Made by a program: the position numbers and the translations under genes | Source: Lichenicola cladoniae | Lineage (GTDB): Bacteria > Pseudomonadota > Alphaproteobacteria > Acetobacterales > Acetobacteraceae | Assembly: GCF_013201075.1 (NCBI RefSeq) | Contig: NZ_CP053708.1 | Span: forward strand, 1,243,501-1,307,500 | Reading direction: 5' to 3' | DNA: 64,000 nt | Notes under the pieces: model-generated | Seen by the model: only the letters and a program-made list of their open reading frames with translations | Database searches by the model: none | Told to the model about the DNA's origin: nothing | Shown: one piece after another, positions 1 through 10,372 of the stretch | How the letters are laid out: each line of letters starts with the position of its first letter | Numbering within the stretch: position 1 is the stretch's first letter

Positions 1-719
1 TCCATGCCCTCGAGCCCCGGCCAGGAACGCGCGATCTGCTGCAGCGCCGGGATGTCGAAGCCGCCATCGGCGGGATAGGCGAGGATCGCGGTCTGCGGTC
101 CGTTGTCGCGGATGCGCCGGGTCAGTGCGCGGGTATCGACGCCGCAGATGCCGGGGATGCGGCGCGACTTCAGCCAGGCATCCAGGGGCTGGGTCGAACG
201 CCAGTTCGACGGCTCGGTCAGGTCCTCCTTCACCACCAAGCCGCGGGCGGCGATGTTGATCGCCTCCTCGTCCTCGGGCGTGGTGCCGACATTGCCGATA
301 TGCGGGAAGGTGAAGGTGATGATCTGGCCGGCGAACGACGCATCGGTCAGCGTCTCCTGGTAGCCGGTCATCCCGGTCGAGAAGCAGATCTCGCCGATCG
401 ACTGCGCCTGGCTGTGCGCGCCGAAACCGCGGCCCCACATGACGCTGCCATCCGCCAGCACCAGTGCCGCGGTGGCCCCGGCCGGAGCGGGGTGCGGGTG
501 TGATGATGCGCTTGGCATGGCCGGCTCCGCGGGCTTGGGGGAAAGGGAAAGGTCGGACACGACAAGGTCGGTCGCCTGCAGGATGGCGGTCCAGTGCTTG
601 GGTGGAACCGCGCGCGCCTGTCGCCATTTACGGATGGCCTCGGTGCCGACGCCGGTCAGCCGGGCTGCCTGCTCGGTGCCTCCCAATCGTTCGATGATCG
701 CCTCGACCGTCATCGGCAT
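1..719 (-). CDS. carA: Carbamoyl-phosphate synthase small subunit with in-frame N-terminal HTH-like extension (3' end outside window)
   Basis: CarA is the glutaminase subunit of carbamoyl-phosphate synthase and feeds arginine and pyrimidine synthesis. Only the N-terminal part lies here; the gene runs off the left edge before the amidotransferase Cys. From the Met at 518 the protein shows the CarA start: ALVLADGSVMWGRGFGA, then GEICFSTGMTGYQETLTD and FPHIGNVG. The frame is open for 67 further codons upstream to ATGs at 713 and 719. That stretch reads like a small helix-turn-helix module (RLGGTEQAARLTGV, then EAIRKWRQARAVP) followed by a Pro/Ser linker. So the protein is either an HTH-CarA fusion starting at 719/713 or a normal CarA starting at 518. 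No stop separates them. I recall an HTH module named carph-isopro in some CarA proteins but could not check it. Divergent from yqeY. Confidence 0.88.
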   Translation of the reverse strand, partial: MPMTVEAIIERLGGTEQAARLTGVGTEAIRKWRQARAVPPKHWTAILQATDLVVSDLSLSPKPAEPAMPSASSHPHPAPAGATAALVLADGSVMWGRGFGAHSQAQSIGEICFSTGMTGYQETLTDASFAGQIITFTFPHIGNVGTTPEDEEAINIAARGLVVKEDLTEPSNWRSTQPLDAWLKSRRIPGICGVDTRALTRRIRDNGPQTAILAYPADGGFDIPALQQIARSWPGLEGM

Positions 720-773
720 GACATAAGGACCTTCCAGACCGCGTCCGGACGGCTTAGCAAGAGGGTGGTCCAT

Positions 774-827
774 TGGGAAGATAATTCCCACTTGGCGGTC
801 AAAGGCCGGATGGGAAATCTCTTCCCT
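774..827. promoter_or_regulatory. Two matched palindromes in the carA / yqeY divergent spacer
   Basis: TGGGAA-N5-TTCCCA occupies 774-790 and TGGGAA-N5-TTCCCT occupies 811-827. Both have the same 5-nt spacer, and their centres are 37 bp apart. They lie between the divergent carA and yqeY starts, where promoters should be, so they look like paired operator sites. The binding protein is unknown; the HTH-like segment at the CarA N-terminus is a nearby candidate (inference). I found no convincing sigma70 -35/-10 pair here. Confidence 0.45.
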
Positions 828-857
828 GCATGGTCGGGTATGATGGAGTTCGACCCC

Positions 858-1313
858 ATGTCGCTGCGTGTGCGCTTCACCGACGGTCTGAAAACGGCGA
901 TGAAGGCGGGTGACGCGCCCCGCGTCTCGACGCTTCGCATGGTGCTGGCGAGGCTCAAGGACCTGGATATCGCCGCCCGGCCCAAGGGCATCGAACAGAT
1001 CCCCGACGACGAAGTCACCGCCATGCTCCGCAACATGGTCAAGTCCCGCAGGGAGTCCGCCACCATGTTCCTGCAGGGCGGCCGGGGCGAGCTGGCGTCC
1101 AAGGAAGATGCCGAGATCGTGGTGATCGAGGAGTTCCTACCGGTGCCGATGGACGAGGCGGCGCTGGTCCTCGCCGTCGCTGATGCGGTCGCGGCAACCG
1201 GAGCCGCGTCGATGAAGGACATGGGCAAGGTGATGGCGTCGCTGAAGACGACGCACGGCGCAGTACTCGATCTCGGCCGGGCCAACGCGCTGGTGAAGGC
1301 GCGGCTGTCCTGA
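858..1313 (+). CDS. GatB/YqeY domain protein
   Basis: Small soluble protein of 151 aa whose whole length matches the YqeY family, related to the C-terminal tail domain of the amidotransferase subunit GatB. Seen: SLRVRFTDGLKTAMKAGD, RVSTLRMVLARLKD, a central SRRESATMFLQGGR segment and a C-terminal MKDMGKVMASLKTT stretch, all typical. Function in bacteria is undefined; tRNA binding is presumed from GatB homology. It sits 20 bp upstream of dnaG, a common placement ahead of the primase/sigma operon. ATGs at 840 and 843 are in frame, so the N-terminus could be 5-6 residues longer; 858 gives the family-like start. Confidence 0.9.
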   Translation: MSLRVRFTDGLKTAMKAGDAPRVSTLRMVLARLKDLDIAARPKGIEQIPDDEVTAMLRNMVKSRRESATMFLQGGRGELASKEDAEIVVIEEFLPVPMDEAALVLAVADAVAATGAASMKDMGKVMASLKTTHGAVLDLGRANALVKARLS

Positions 1314-1333
1314 CCGGCTGATCGCACCCGCGG

Positions 1334-3193
1334 ATGGCATTCGATCCCGCCTTTCTCGACGAGCTGCGCGCCCGCACCCCGCTCGGCGCGGTGATCGGGC
1401 GCAAGACCAAGCTCGTTCGGTCGGGGCGCCAGCTCAAGGCGTGCTGCCCGTTCCATGGCGAGAAGACCCCGTCCTTCTATGTCTATGACGACCATTTCCA
1501 CTGCTTCGGCTGCGGCGCGCATGGCGACGCGATCTCGTTCGTCATGCAGGCGGAGGGGCGCTCGTTCATGGAGGCGGTCGAGGGCCTGGCCTCCGAGGCG
1601 GGCCTCGAGGTGCCGAAGCAGGCCCCCGCCGATCGCGGCCGGGCGGAGCGTGCACGAACCCTGACCGACGTGCTCGACGCCGCCCAGCGCAGCTACGTGC
1701 GCCGGCTGCACAGCGGCGAGGGCAGGGACGGGCTTTCCTACCTGCGTGGCCGCGGCCTGACCGACGCCACCATTGCCGACCATGGGCTCGGCTGGTCCGG
1801 CGACGGGCGCGGCAGCCTGATGACCGAACTCCGCGAACAGAACTTTCCGCCCGAGCTGATTGCCGAGGCCGGGCTGATGCGCGTGGACGAGGAGGGGCGT
1901 CCCAAGGGCGAGCTGTTCTTCAACCGGGTCACCTTTCCGATCCGCGACAAGCGCGGCGGGCTGGTGAGTTTCGGCGGGCGGACCCTGGGCGACGGCCAGC
2001 CGAAATACCTGAATGGTCCGGAGACCCCGCTGTTCATCAAGCGCCGCACCCTATTCGGGCTGGAGCGCGCCAGTTCCAACCTGCGCACGATCCGCCCGCC
2101 CGGCAGCACCGCCCTGGCATCGCGCGAACTGGTGGTGGTCGAGGGCTATATGGACGTGATCGCCCTGCACCAGGCCGGTTTCGGCGGCGCCGTCGCGCCG
2201 CTGGGCACGGCGCTCACCCCCGAACAGCTCGAGGCGCTATGGCGCGTGGCGCCGGCACCGGTGCTGTGTTTCGACGGCGATAGTGCCGGGCGGCGGGCGG
2301 CGATCCGGGCGGCCGAGACCGCGCTGCCGTTGCTGGACCCGGAGCGGACGCTGCGCTTCGTCCGGCTGCCGGAAGGCGAGGACCCGGACAGCCTGGTGCG
2401 CAAGCAGGGTGCACCGGCGATGACGGCCGAACTGGCCGGGGCGGCCGGCCTGGCCGACGTGCTGTTCGAGCTGCTGAGCGAGGGCATCAGGAACCCCGGT
2501 CCGGAGCAACGCGCGTCGCTGCACGCGAAACTGACCGAGGCCGCCGCGACGATCGGCCACAAGGGACTGGCCAGCGAGTACCGCCGCACCCTGCAGCAAC
2601 GCTTCTTCGAGACGTTCGCCAAGCAACGCCAGACCGGCCGTGCCGGGGGGCGGGCACAGGATGGGAGGTCCGCGTTCAAGCCGGCTCCGGTCATGTCGGG
2701 CGCCAGGCCGGTTCCGGCCGCGGACCGGGTCAGGCTCGAGCGGATGCGCCTGCTGCTCGCGATCCTGCTCCGTCATCCGGACCTGCTGGCCGATGTCGAA
2801 CAGGCGCTATGCGGGCTTGATTTACCCGACGATCTGGCGTCTATGCGGGCTGCGATTCTGGAGGCGGCCCATGCCTCACCGACACTTGACTCGGCAGGGC
2901 TCACAGCCCACCTGCAGTCAGCCGGACTGTCGGCACAAATCGACACGATATCGGCTCCCTCGCCTTTGCCCATGCCTGCCGGCGCGTCCCATGACGCAAT
3001 GCCAGCGGAAGCGGAAAAGACGTGGTGGCATTTTTTTGGCTTCCTGAGTGTCGAGGGCTTGCGAGAACAGAGAGCAGCGGCGGAGCAGGCATTCATCCAG
3101 TGTCCGGATGAAGAGAGCCAGAAGCGATTGATCTTACGGAAAATGACGTTGGATTTCGTCGAACGTGGCGAGATTGCCGACGAAGAAGGCTGA
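1334..3193 (+). CDS. dnaG: DNA primase
   Basis: Synthesises RNA primers at the replication fork and works with DnaB helicase. The 619-aa protein has the N-terminal CHC2 zinc finger (C37/C38, H41, C57, C60 around CCPFHGEKTPSF and HCFGCGAHGD). The TOPRIM catalytic core is at about residues 265-320 (VVVEGYMDVIALHQAG with the metal-binding Glu, and CFDGDSAGRRA with the Asp pair). A less conserved C-terminal DnaB-binding region follows. Start ATG 1334 lies just after yqeY. Downstream is rpoD, giving the classic dnaG-rpoD pair. The last ~150 codons are slightly less GC-rich than the core. Confidence 0.98.
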   Translation: MAFDPAFLDELRARTPLGAVIGRKTKLVRSGRQLKACCPFHGEKTPSFYVYDDHFHCFGCGAHGDAISFVMQAEGRSFMEAVEGLASEAGLEVPKQAPADRGRAERARTLTDVLDAAQRSYVRRLHSGEGRDGLSYLRGRGLTDATIADHGLGWSGDGRGSLMTELREQNFPPELIAEAGLMRVDEEGRPKGELFFNRVTFPIRDKRGGLVSFGGRTLGDGQPKYLNGPETPLFIKRRTLFGLERASSNLRTIRPPGSTALASRELVVVEGYMDVIALHQAGFGGAVAPLGTALTPEQLEALWRVAPAPVLCFDGDSAGRRAAIRAAETALPLLDPERTLRFVRLPEGEDPDSLVRKQGAPAMTAELAGAAGLADVLFELLSEGIRNPGPEQRASLHAKLTEAAATIGHKGLASEYRRTLQQRFFETFAKQRQTGRAGGRAQDGRSAFKPAPVMSGARPVPAADRVRLERMRLLLAILLRHPDLLADVEQALCGLDLPDDLASMRAAILEAAHASPTLDSAGLTAHLQSAGLSAQIDTISAPSPLPMPAGASHDAMPAEAEKTWWHFFGFLSVEGLREQRAAAEQAFIQCPDEESQKRLILRKMTLDFVERGEIADEEG

Positions 3194-3282
3194 AACGGCC
3201 GAGGCCATGAGCCCGACCCGCCTCGTGTGGCGTGGTCGTTGCGAGGCAATCGGCCAGGGACCGGGTTGGAGTTGAGTTAAGC

Positions 3283-5238
<1,956 letters not shown>

Positions 5239-5291
5239 CCGGCGACCACGGCCGTGCTCGTTCGTTGCCCGGTTCTCGACCCCCACTGATG

Positions 5292-5315
5292 TTCCGGCCC
5301 GGATGCGGGCCGGAA
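5292..5315 (+). terminator. Hairpin downstream of rpoD
   Basis: Perfect 10-bp stem TTCCGGCCCG / CGGGCCGGAA with GATG loop, 53 bp after the rpoD stop. It has no U-tract, so it may be a weak terminator or a processing/stability element. Its 3' arm runs into the GGAAGAGG that is the likely ribosome-binding site of the next gene, so folding could also mask that site. Confidence 0.5.
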
Positions 5316-5328
5316 GAGGCAAACACGA

Positions 5329-5940
5329 ATGTCCATCTGGCAGCCGCAGCTCCAGGATCGGAGCACGACCCGGGTTGCTGTCGACGTCACCTTCCTGCGT
5401 CTGGATCCGAATGCCGTCGGCGCGCCGGTCCCTCCGGATGACGGCGTTCCGACGAGCTTTCCACCCGGTTGCGATCTGGTCAGGGTCCTGGCGCCGACCG
5501 TGGAGTTCTATCGCTACCTCTACAATACCGTCGGGAATGCCTATTGCTGGTGGCTCAGGCGCATGACGCCCGATATCGAGCTGGCCGCGCTGCTGGCGAA
5601 TCCCAAGATCAGTCTGCATGTGCTGTATCGGGGCGGCGAACCGATCGGCTTCTTCGAGCTGGACGGGCGTGACAGCCTGGACGTCAATCTCAGCTATTTC
5701 GGGCTGATGCCGCACGCCATCGGCACCGGCGCCGGCTACCCGCTCCTGCTGGCCGCCGTCCACACCGCGCGTGCGGGCAGCAGTGGCGGGGTCGTCCGGG
5801 TCAATACCTGCACCGCCGATCATCCGAGGGCGTTGGGCACGTATCTGCGCGCCGGCTTCGTGCCGATGCGGACGGTGCGCGAGATCTGGGACATCCCGAA
5901 CCGCCTCGGATTGCCGATCGCCGACCGCCTGCGGGCGTAG
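5329..5940 (+). CDS. GNAT-family N-acetyltransferase
   Basis: Cytosolic 203-aa protein of the GNAT fold, predicted to move an acyl group from acyl-CoA to an unknown amine. Visible: a beta strand carrying PIGFFELD, a variant acyl-CoA-binding turn in GLMPHAIGTGAGYPLLLAAV, and a late VNTCTADHPRALGTYLRAGF segment, the usual C-terminal N-acetyltransferase signature around the Asn and the Y..GF turn. GGAAGAGG precedes ATG 5329 by about 9 nt. It follows rpoD and precedes the tonB-like gene by 10 bp, so the latter two may be co-transcribed. Substrate unknown. Confidence 0.8.
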   Translation: MSIWQPQLQDRSTTRVAVDVTFLRLDPNAVGAPVPPDDGVPTSFPPGCDLVRVLAPTVEFYRYLYNTVGNAYCWWLRRMTPDIELAALLANPKISLHVLYRGGEPIGFFELDGRDSLDVNLSYFGLMPHAIGTGAGYPLLLAAVHTARAGSSGGVVRVNTCTADHPRALGTYLRAGFVPMRTVREIWDIPNRLGLPIADRLRA

Positions 5941-5950
5941 GCCGCCCTAG

Positions 5951-6937
5951 ATGACCCGCGGACCGTCGCGCAATGGTCCGGGCGTGTCGGATCCGGTAAT
6001 GCGCCTGGCTCCGTTGCCGCCCGCTTCTATCGGCATGGGCAACACGCCGCCGGTCCTGGCGCCGGCGCTGCCGACACGGCTGGCACCGATACCGTCGCGG
6101 CGGACCACGCAACCGGCAGTGCGGGTCCCGGCACAGGCGCGCGTGCGGCTGTTCGTGCCGTCGCGTGCGTGGGGCGGACGCCGGCGACGCGAGCTGCTGT
6201 TCGCAGCCGCCGGGCTGGCGGTTCTGTTCCATGTGCTGCTGACCGTGGCCATCCTGGAGGCGCCGCATCTGTGGCCCGCACCGGCGACCCCGCTCGCGGC
6301 GCCGCCGCCATCCGCCTCGGACCCGCCGACCATCGAGATGCTGATGGACAAGAACCGCTATGCCGGCGGCTCCCAGGCGACCCCGCCGGCGAGCCCGACG
6401 CCGCCGGCACCGGTCGCGCCGCCGTCGCCGCCCAAGCCGCAGCCACCCGCGGCGCCCGACCTGGCCTCATCCACCCTGGCGTCCCGCGAGCAGGTGACGG
6501 TGCCACCGGCGTCGCATGACCCGACCACGACGCGGCCGCCCAGCCCGACGCCCCCGGCGCCGGAGGCGGCAGCCCAGCCGAGCCAGCCCCAGGTCAACCT
6601 CGATCAGGCCGATGGGCTCGGCTACGGCATGCAGGACGATCCGAGGATCATCCCTGCGAGCCCGGACGACAGCCATGCCAACCGGATGCCTCCCTATCCG
6701 CCCGCCGCCGGCCGGCGCGGCGAGGAGGGATCGGTGCAGATGCTGATCCGGATCGCCGCCGACGGGTCGGTCACCTCGGTCGAGGTCGCGACCAGTTCGG
6801 GCTACCAGACCCTCGACCGCACCGCGCGGGACGCGGTCGTGCACTGGCACTTCAGGCCGGCCGTCCAGGACGGCGTCGCGGTCCCGACCCAGATGATGCA
6901 GGTCTTCAACTTCAGGATCGACCGCAAGCACCCGTAG
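5951..6937 (+). CDS. TonB-like energy transducer
   Basis: 328-aa protein with a long cytoplasmic N-terminus (about 78 aa), one transmembrane helix (LLFAAAGLAVLFHVLLTVAI, about 80-100), a periplasmic Pro/Ala/Ser-rich spacer (about 115-215) and a C-terminal TonB domain (about 235-325). In that domain MPPYPPAAGRRGEEGSVQM, VTSVEVATSSGYQTLDR and WHFRPA are the family landmarks. TonB proteins pass proton-motive energy from ExbBD to outer-membrane receptors. No exbB/exbD or receptor gene lies nearby, so its partner is unknown; it could also be a TonB-domain scaffold. The N-terminus ahead of the membrane helix is longer than in textbook TonB. Confidence 0.82.
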   Translation: MTRGPSRNGPGVSDPVMRLAPLPPASIGMGNTPPVLAPALPTRLAPIPSRRTTQPAVRVPAQARVRLFVPSRAWGGRRRRELLFAAAGLAVLFHVLLTVAILEAPHLWPAPATPLAAPPPSASDPPTIEMLMDKNRYAGGSQATPPASPTPPAPVAPPSPPKPQPPAAPDLASSTLASREQVTVPPASHDPTTTRPPSPTPPAPEAAAQPSQPQVNLDQADGLGYGMQDDPRIIPASPDDSHANRMPPYPPAAGRRGEEGSVQMLIRIAADGSVTSVEVATSSGYQTLDRTARDAVVHWHFRPAVQDGVAVPTQMMQVFNFRIDRKHP

Positions 6938-7060
6938 GAACAACCCGGTGGTGGTTTGGACATCGCCAGCTATGACTTTCCTGTGTAATCGATGGGCGGT
7001 CTGGAACCTGCGGTTGGCGGATGGTCCAGGTCCTGCCCCGGTTCCGATATCTTGCAGGAA

Positions 7061-9118
7061 ATGGCCGATGGCGAACTCGTGCACCACACACTGCGCATCG
7101 ATGGCGCCCTGAAGATGCCCAACGATCTTCGGATGGCACGCAGCCCGGTCGTGCAGCGGGACGGCGCCTACCATCTCAGGCTCCCTGGCGGCGGTACTGC
7201 GCCGCTCTACGACCAGCCCGGCTTGGCGGCTCGAAGCTTCCTCGACGGCTGGTCGCCCACCGCCTTCCATCCCGGCATCGGTCCGTTGCGCCTGCTTGCA
7301 TTCACCGGGCCGGATGGTGCCCGCGCCTGCTGGTTTCTCGACCAGGGCAACGTGCGCCTGGGCGACAGCCTGACCGACCTTCCGCCCGAGGTGGCGGGCG
7401 CGTTCCTGGCGGCTGCCTGCCCAATGCTGCAGGGCCTCGTCCGCGAGGTCATGCTGCGGCCGAGGCCGCGGCCGTCGGCACTCGAAGCCGCGGACGCGTT
7501 GCTGCTGCTCGGCCCGCTGGTATGCGAGCAGGCGGTGGAGGCGATCGGCGACGACCTCGTCCTGAAGCCGCGGATGATGCTGGTGGACAAGCTTTCGCCG
7601 ACCATCTCGATCGACACTCCGGACGGAAACCAGGTCGAGGCCGGTATCGACCGCCTGCACATCCAGTCCGGCTTCGCCGTCACCCTGCAGGACCGCCTGG
7701 TCGCCTCGACCCGGAACGGCGTGCTGACCTGGCCCAGTCCGGTCAATGGCCGTCCGTTGCAGGTACAGGGCTGCCTGTATTTGGACGATTTCCGCCTGGC
7801 CTACCGGTTTGCCGATACCATCCACGGTCTGGTCTTCTACGTGATCGCTTCGGACCATCTGTGCCGCGCACTCGGGATATACTTCCCGACCGGCAACCTC
7901 CTGGTGGTGAAGGACGAGTGGAGCCGGCACCTGTCCGACGTCTATTTCCCGGACGGGGTCGGGCGCCGGATCGCCAGCCACTGCGCAGCCTGGGCGCAGG
8001 AGCTGGTTCCCTATCTCGCCCGCGGCGTGCAGGGGACCGCCAGCATCATGCGTGGCCCCTCGGGCGCGCATCTCGGCCATCAGCTCTGGAACGAGCTGAC
8101 CGGCATGGAGACGCTGCTGACCCATGCGGCCGGGTCGTTCATCCCGGAATGGATCGTCGCCGGCGCCGGTGAGGGCGTCGAGTTCTGGGGCCCGATCGAG
8201 CGGCTGTTTCCCGAGCTCGAGGGCCGCGTCAACCGCACGCTCGCCGACGATGCCGGGATCACCGCGTATCTGTATGCCAAGGGCCTGTGCGCCGCGCGGG
8301 TGACCGGGGAACGTATCTCGGCCGAGTTGCGCCGGCGCCTGCAGGCGAGCGTGGACACGGGGGCGGCGCGGCATCGGCTGCACGCGCTTCGGCGCCAGAC
8401 CGGCAAGGCGTCCGGCCCGCAAATGCCCGGCGACATGCCGCCGCCGGTCATCCTGCTGGGGCTGCGTGTCGAGAACCGGACGATGACCGACCTCGCCGGC
8501 TTCTGTATCAGGCTGGCCGGCCTGATCGCCAGGACCTGGCCGGGCGCGGTCCTGGTCGTGGATGGCCATAATTCGCGGGAAGGCGGGACCGGCGTGCACA
8601 GCAGCCGGATCATGAGCCATGGCGAGGTGCTGGCGGCGCACACGCCGCTGAGCATCGAGCAGGCGATCGTCGTCCAGATGCGCGCTGCATTGGCTGGCCT
8701 GCCGATCCATATCGAGGACACGCTCGACCAGCCGATCGGCGCCAGCCTGGCGTGGTCGATGCTGTCAGACTGCTTCATCTCAATCTGGGGCGCGAGCCTC
8801 GCCAAGTTCCGCTGGGTCTGCAACAAGCCGGGGCTTGCGGTCAGTAGCCGGGCCAACCTGCTGCACCGCGACGACCTGCACATCTACGACCAGCCGCGCT
8901 ACATGGAAGACCCGACCCGGTTGCTGATGGCGGACCCCGCCTCCGTCACCGACGAACCGGACGCGCCCCGTCTGGTGCCGGTGGCCCTCGACAATCCCTT
9001 CTTTGCCAATTTCCGGGTCGACGAGGACCGGCTGTTCGACCAGTTCCGCGCCTTCGTGTTCGAGGTGATGACGGAGGCGTCGCTGAACGGTGCCGCGACC
9101 CCGCCGCCGGGGACGTAG
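7061..9118 (+). CDS. Large protein of unknown family, paralogue A; possible glycosyltransferase-like C-terminus
   Basis: 685 aa, no signal peptide or clear membrane helix. It is plainly homologous, end to end, to the protein at 12107-14077. Shared landmarks: WPSPVNG, an MRGPSGAHLGHQLWNEL block (about residue 330), GEGVEFWGPIERLFPEL, VILLGLRVENRTM, a VVDGHNS turn, SIWGASLAKFRWVCN (about 575) and TDEPDAPRLVPVA. The late WGA(S/G)LAK..W..N motif in a Rossmann-like context is reminiscent of GT-B/GT61-type sugar transferases, but this is only an analogy. The start is uncertain: ATG 6992 is in frame, and 7061 was chosen because it gives the same 21-residue leader as the paralogue. It opens the cassette ending at 14077. 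Confidence 0.7.
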   Translation: MADGELVHHTLRIDGALKMPNDLRMARSPVVQRDGAYHLRLPGGGTAPLYDQPGLAARSFLDGWSPTAFHPGIGPLRLLAFTGPDGARACWFLDQGNVRLGDSLTDLPPEVAGAFLAAACPMLQGLVREVMLRPRPRPSALEAADALLLLGPLVCEQAVEAIGDDLVLKPRMMLVDKLSPTISIDTPDGNQVEAGIDRLHIQSGFAVTLQDRLVASTRNGVLTWPSPVNGRPLQVQGCLYLDDFRLAYRFADTIHGLVFYVIASDHLCRALGIYFPTGNLLVVKDEWSRHLSDVYFPDGVGRRIASHCAAWAQELVPYLARGVQGTASIMRGPSGAHLGHQLWNELTGMETLLTHAAGSFIPEWIVAGAGEGVEFWGPIERLFPELEGRVNRTLADDAGITAYLYAKGLCAARVTGERISAELRRRLQASVDTGAARHRLHALRRQTGKASGPQMPGDMPPPVILLGLRVENRTMTDLAGFCIRLAGLIARTWPGAVLVVDGHNSREGGTGVHSSRIMSHGEVLAAHTPLSIEQAIVVQMRAALAGLPIHIEDTLDQPIGASLAWSMLSDCFISIWGASLAKFRWVCNKPGLAVSSRANLLHRDDLHIYDQPRYMEDPTRLLMADPASVTDEPDAPRLVPVALDNPFFANFRVDEDRLFDQFRAFVFEVMTEASLNGAATPPPGT

Positions 9119-9260
9119 GCGTCCGCCGCAGACGCACGGTTGTAGCCGGACTGTCGCGGACACGCGATTTTCGTCTAGGATTGTTCCGGAGGCAGCCGGT
9201 CTGGGTGCCCGACAGGATGCGTCCGGCGCCGCCCGACCGCAGGCTTTCGAGAGGATGGTC

Positions 9261-10367
9261 ATGGTTTCGAGAGTGGCGATCATCGGTGCCGGCTGGTATG
9301 GCTGTCATCTCGGCAGTTCGCTGAAGTCGCTGGGCTTCGACGTCAAGGTGTTCGAGCAGCACCACCGGCCGCTGCACGAGGCATCCGGCAACAACCAGTT
9401 CCGACTGCATCTCGGCTTCCATTATCCGCGCCATCACGGCACCCGGGTGCAGTCGCGCGACGGGTTCATGCGGTTCATGGAGCGCTATCCGCAGCTCAGC
9501 CGCGAGGTCGTCGAGAACATCTACGCGGTGCCGAAGGCCGAGAGCCTGATCGACTTCGCGACATACCGGCTGATCATGACCTCGACCGGCATCGAGTTCC
9601 GGGAGCAGAACGAGACCTCGATCCCGATCCGCGAGATCGCCGGGCTGATGCTGACCGCCGAGCGGGTGCTGCTGATCGAGCAGGCTCGCCGGTTCTTCAG
9701 GGACCTGCTGGGCGACAGCCTGGTGCTGAACCACAAGGTGACCTCGATCGAGGAGGACACCGACTGCGTCATGGTCGAGGGCGAACCCTACGACCTGCTG
9801 ATCGACGCGAGCTGGGGACAGCAGCTCGGCATGCCGATGCCGTTCTTCTACGAGCCGACCGTGCTGCTCTATTACGAGACCGACCACGCCTTTCCGGCCT
9901 GCACGTTCGTCGATGGTCCGCTCTGCTCGGTGTATCCGACCGAGGATCCGAACATCTACACCCTCTCCAGCGTGCCGCACACGCCGCTGGCCCGCGTGAC
10001 GAATGCGCAAGAGGCCCAGCGGATCCGCGACAGCGTCTCGTCGGAAACCGTCAGCGCCAAGGTGAAGGCGATGGAGGAACAGGTCGGCCGCTACCTGCCG
10101 ACGTTCAAGGAGAGCTTCCGGTTCGTCGGCCCGCAGCTTGCCATCAAGACCAAGCCGGTCGGCAACTTCGACGATCGCAGCTGCTCGGTGTTCCGGCGCG
10201 GCCGCGTGTTCCATGTCATGTCGGGCAAGATCGACACGATCTTCTTCGCCATGGAGCGGATCCTGGCCTTCATCGAATCCAGCCGCGAGCGGGGCTTCAC
10301 GCCGCTGGCGAGCCCGCTGCGACGCGACATCGTCAAGCGCAGTCTGCTGACCCAGGAGCAGGGCTGA
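9261..10367 (+). CDS. FAD-dependent oxidoreductase (DAO-like fold)
   Basis: 368-aa flavoprotein. The N-terminal dinucleotide-binding motif GAGWYG (residues 9-14) in SRVAIIGAGWYGCHLG is followed by a strand ending in the ribose-binding Glu (VKVFE). A His-rich substrate stretch follows (FRLHLGFHYPRHHGT, about 47-62), then a DLLIDASWG FAD contact and a C-terminal GRVFHVMSGKIDTIFF segment. The fold resembles D-amino-acid oxidase-type or sugar oxidoreductases seen in polysaccharide clusters; the substrate is unknown. Start chosen at 9261, where GAGAGG sits 6 nt upstream; ATG 9255 is too close to that site. The next gene begins 5 bp after its stop, so the two are probably co-translated. Confidence 0.78.
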   Translation: MVSRVAIIGAGWYGCHLGSSLKSLGFDVKVFEQHHRPLHEASGNNQFRLHLGFHYPRHHGTRVQSRDGFMRFMERYPQLSREVVENIYAVPKAESLIDFATYRLIMTSTGIEFREQNETSIPIREIAGLMLTAERVLLIEQARRFFRDLLGDSLVLNHKVTSIEEDTDCVMVEGEPYDLLIDASWGQQLGMPMPFFYEPTVLLYYETDHAFPACTFVDGPLCSVYPTEDPNIYTLSSVPHTPLARVTNAQEAQRIRDSVSSETVSAKVKAMEEQVGRYLPTFKESFRFVGPQLAIKTKPVGNFDDRSCSVFRRGRVFHVMSGKIDTIFFAMERILAFIESSRERGFTPLASPLRRDIVKRSLLTQEQG

Positions 10368-10372
10368 ACACC

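Noticed and set aside
6467-8710. A 747-codon minus-strand frame opposite the tonB-like gene and paralogue A
   Set aside because: Antisense shadow; paralogue A is supported by end-to-end homology to a second copy.
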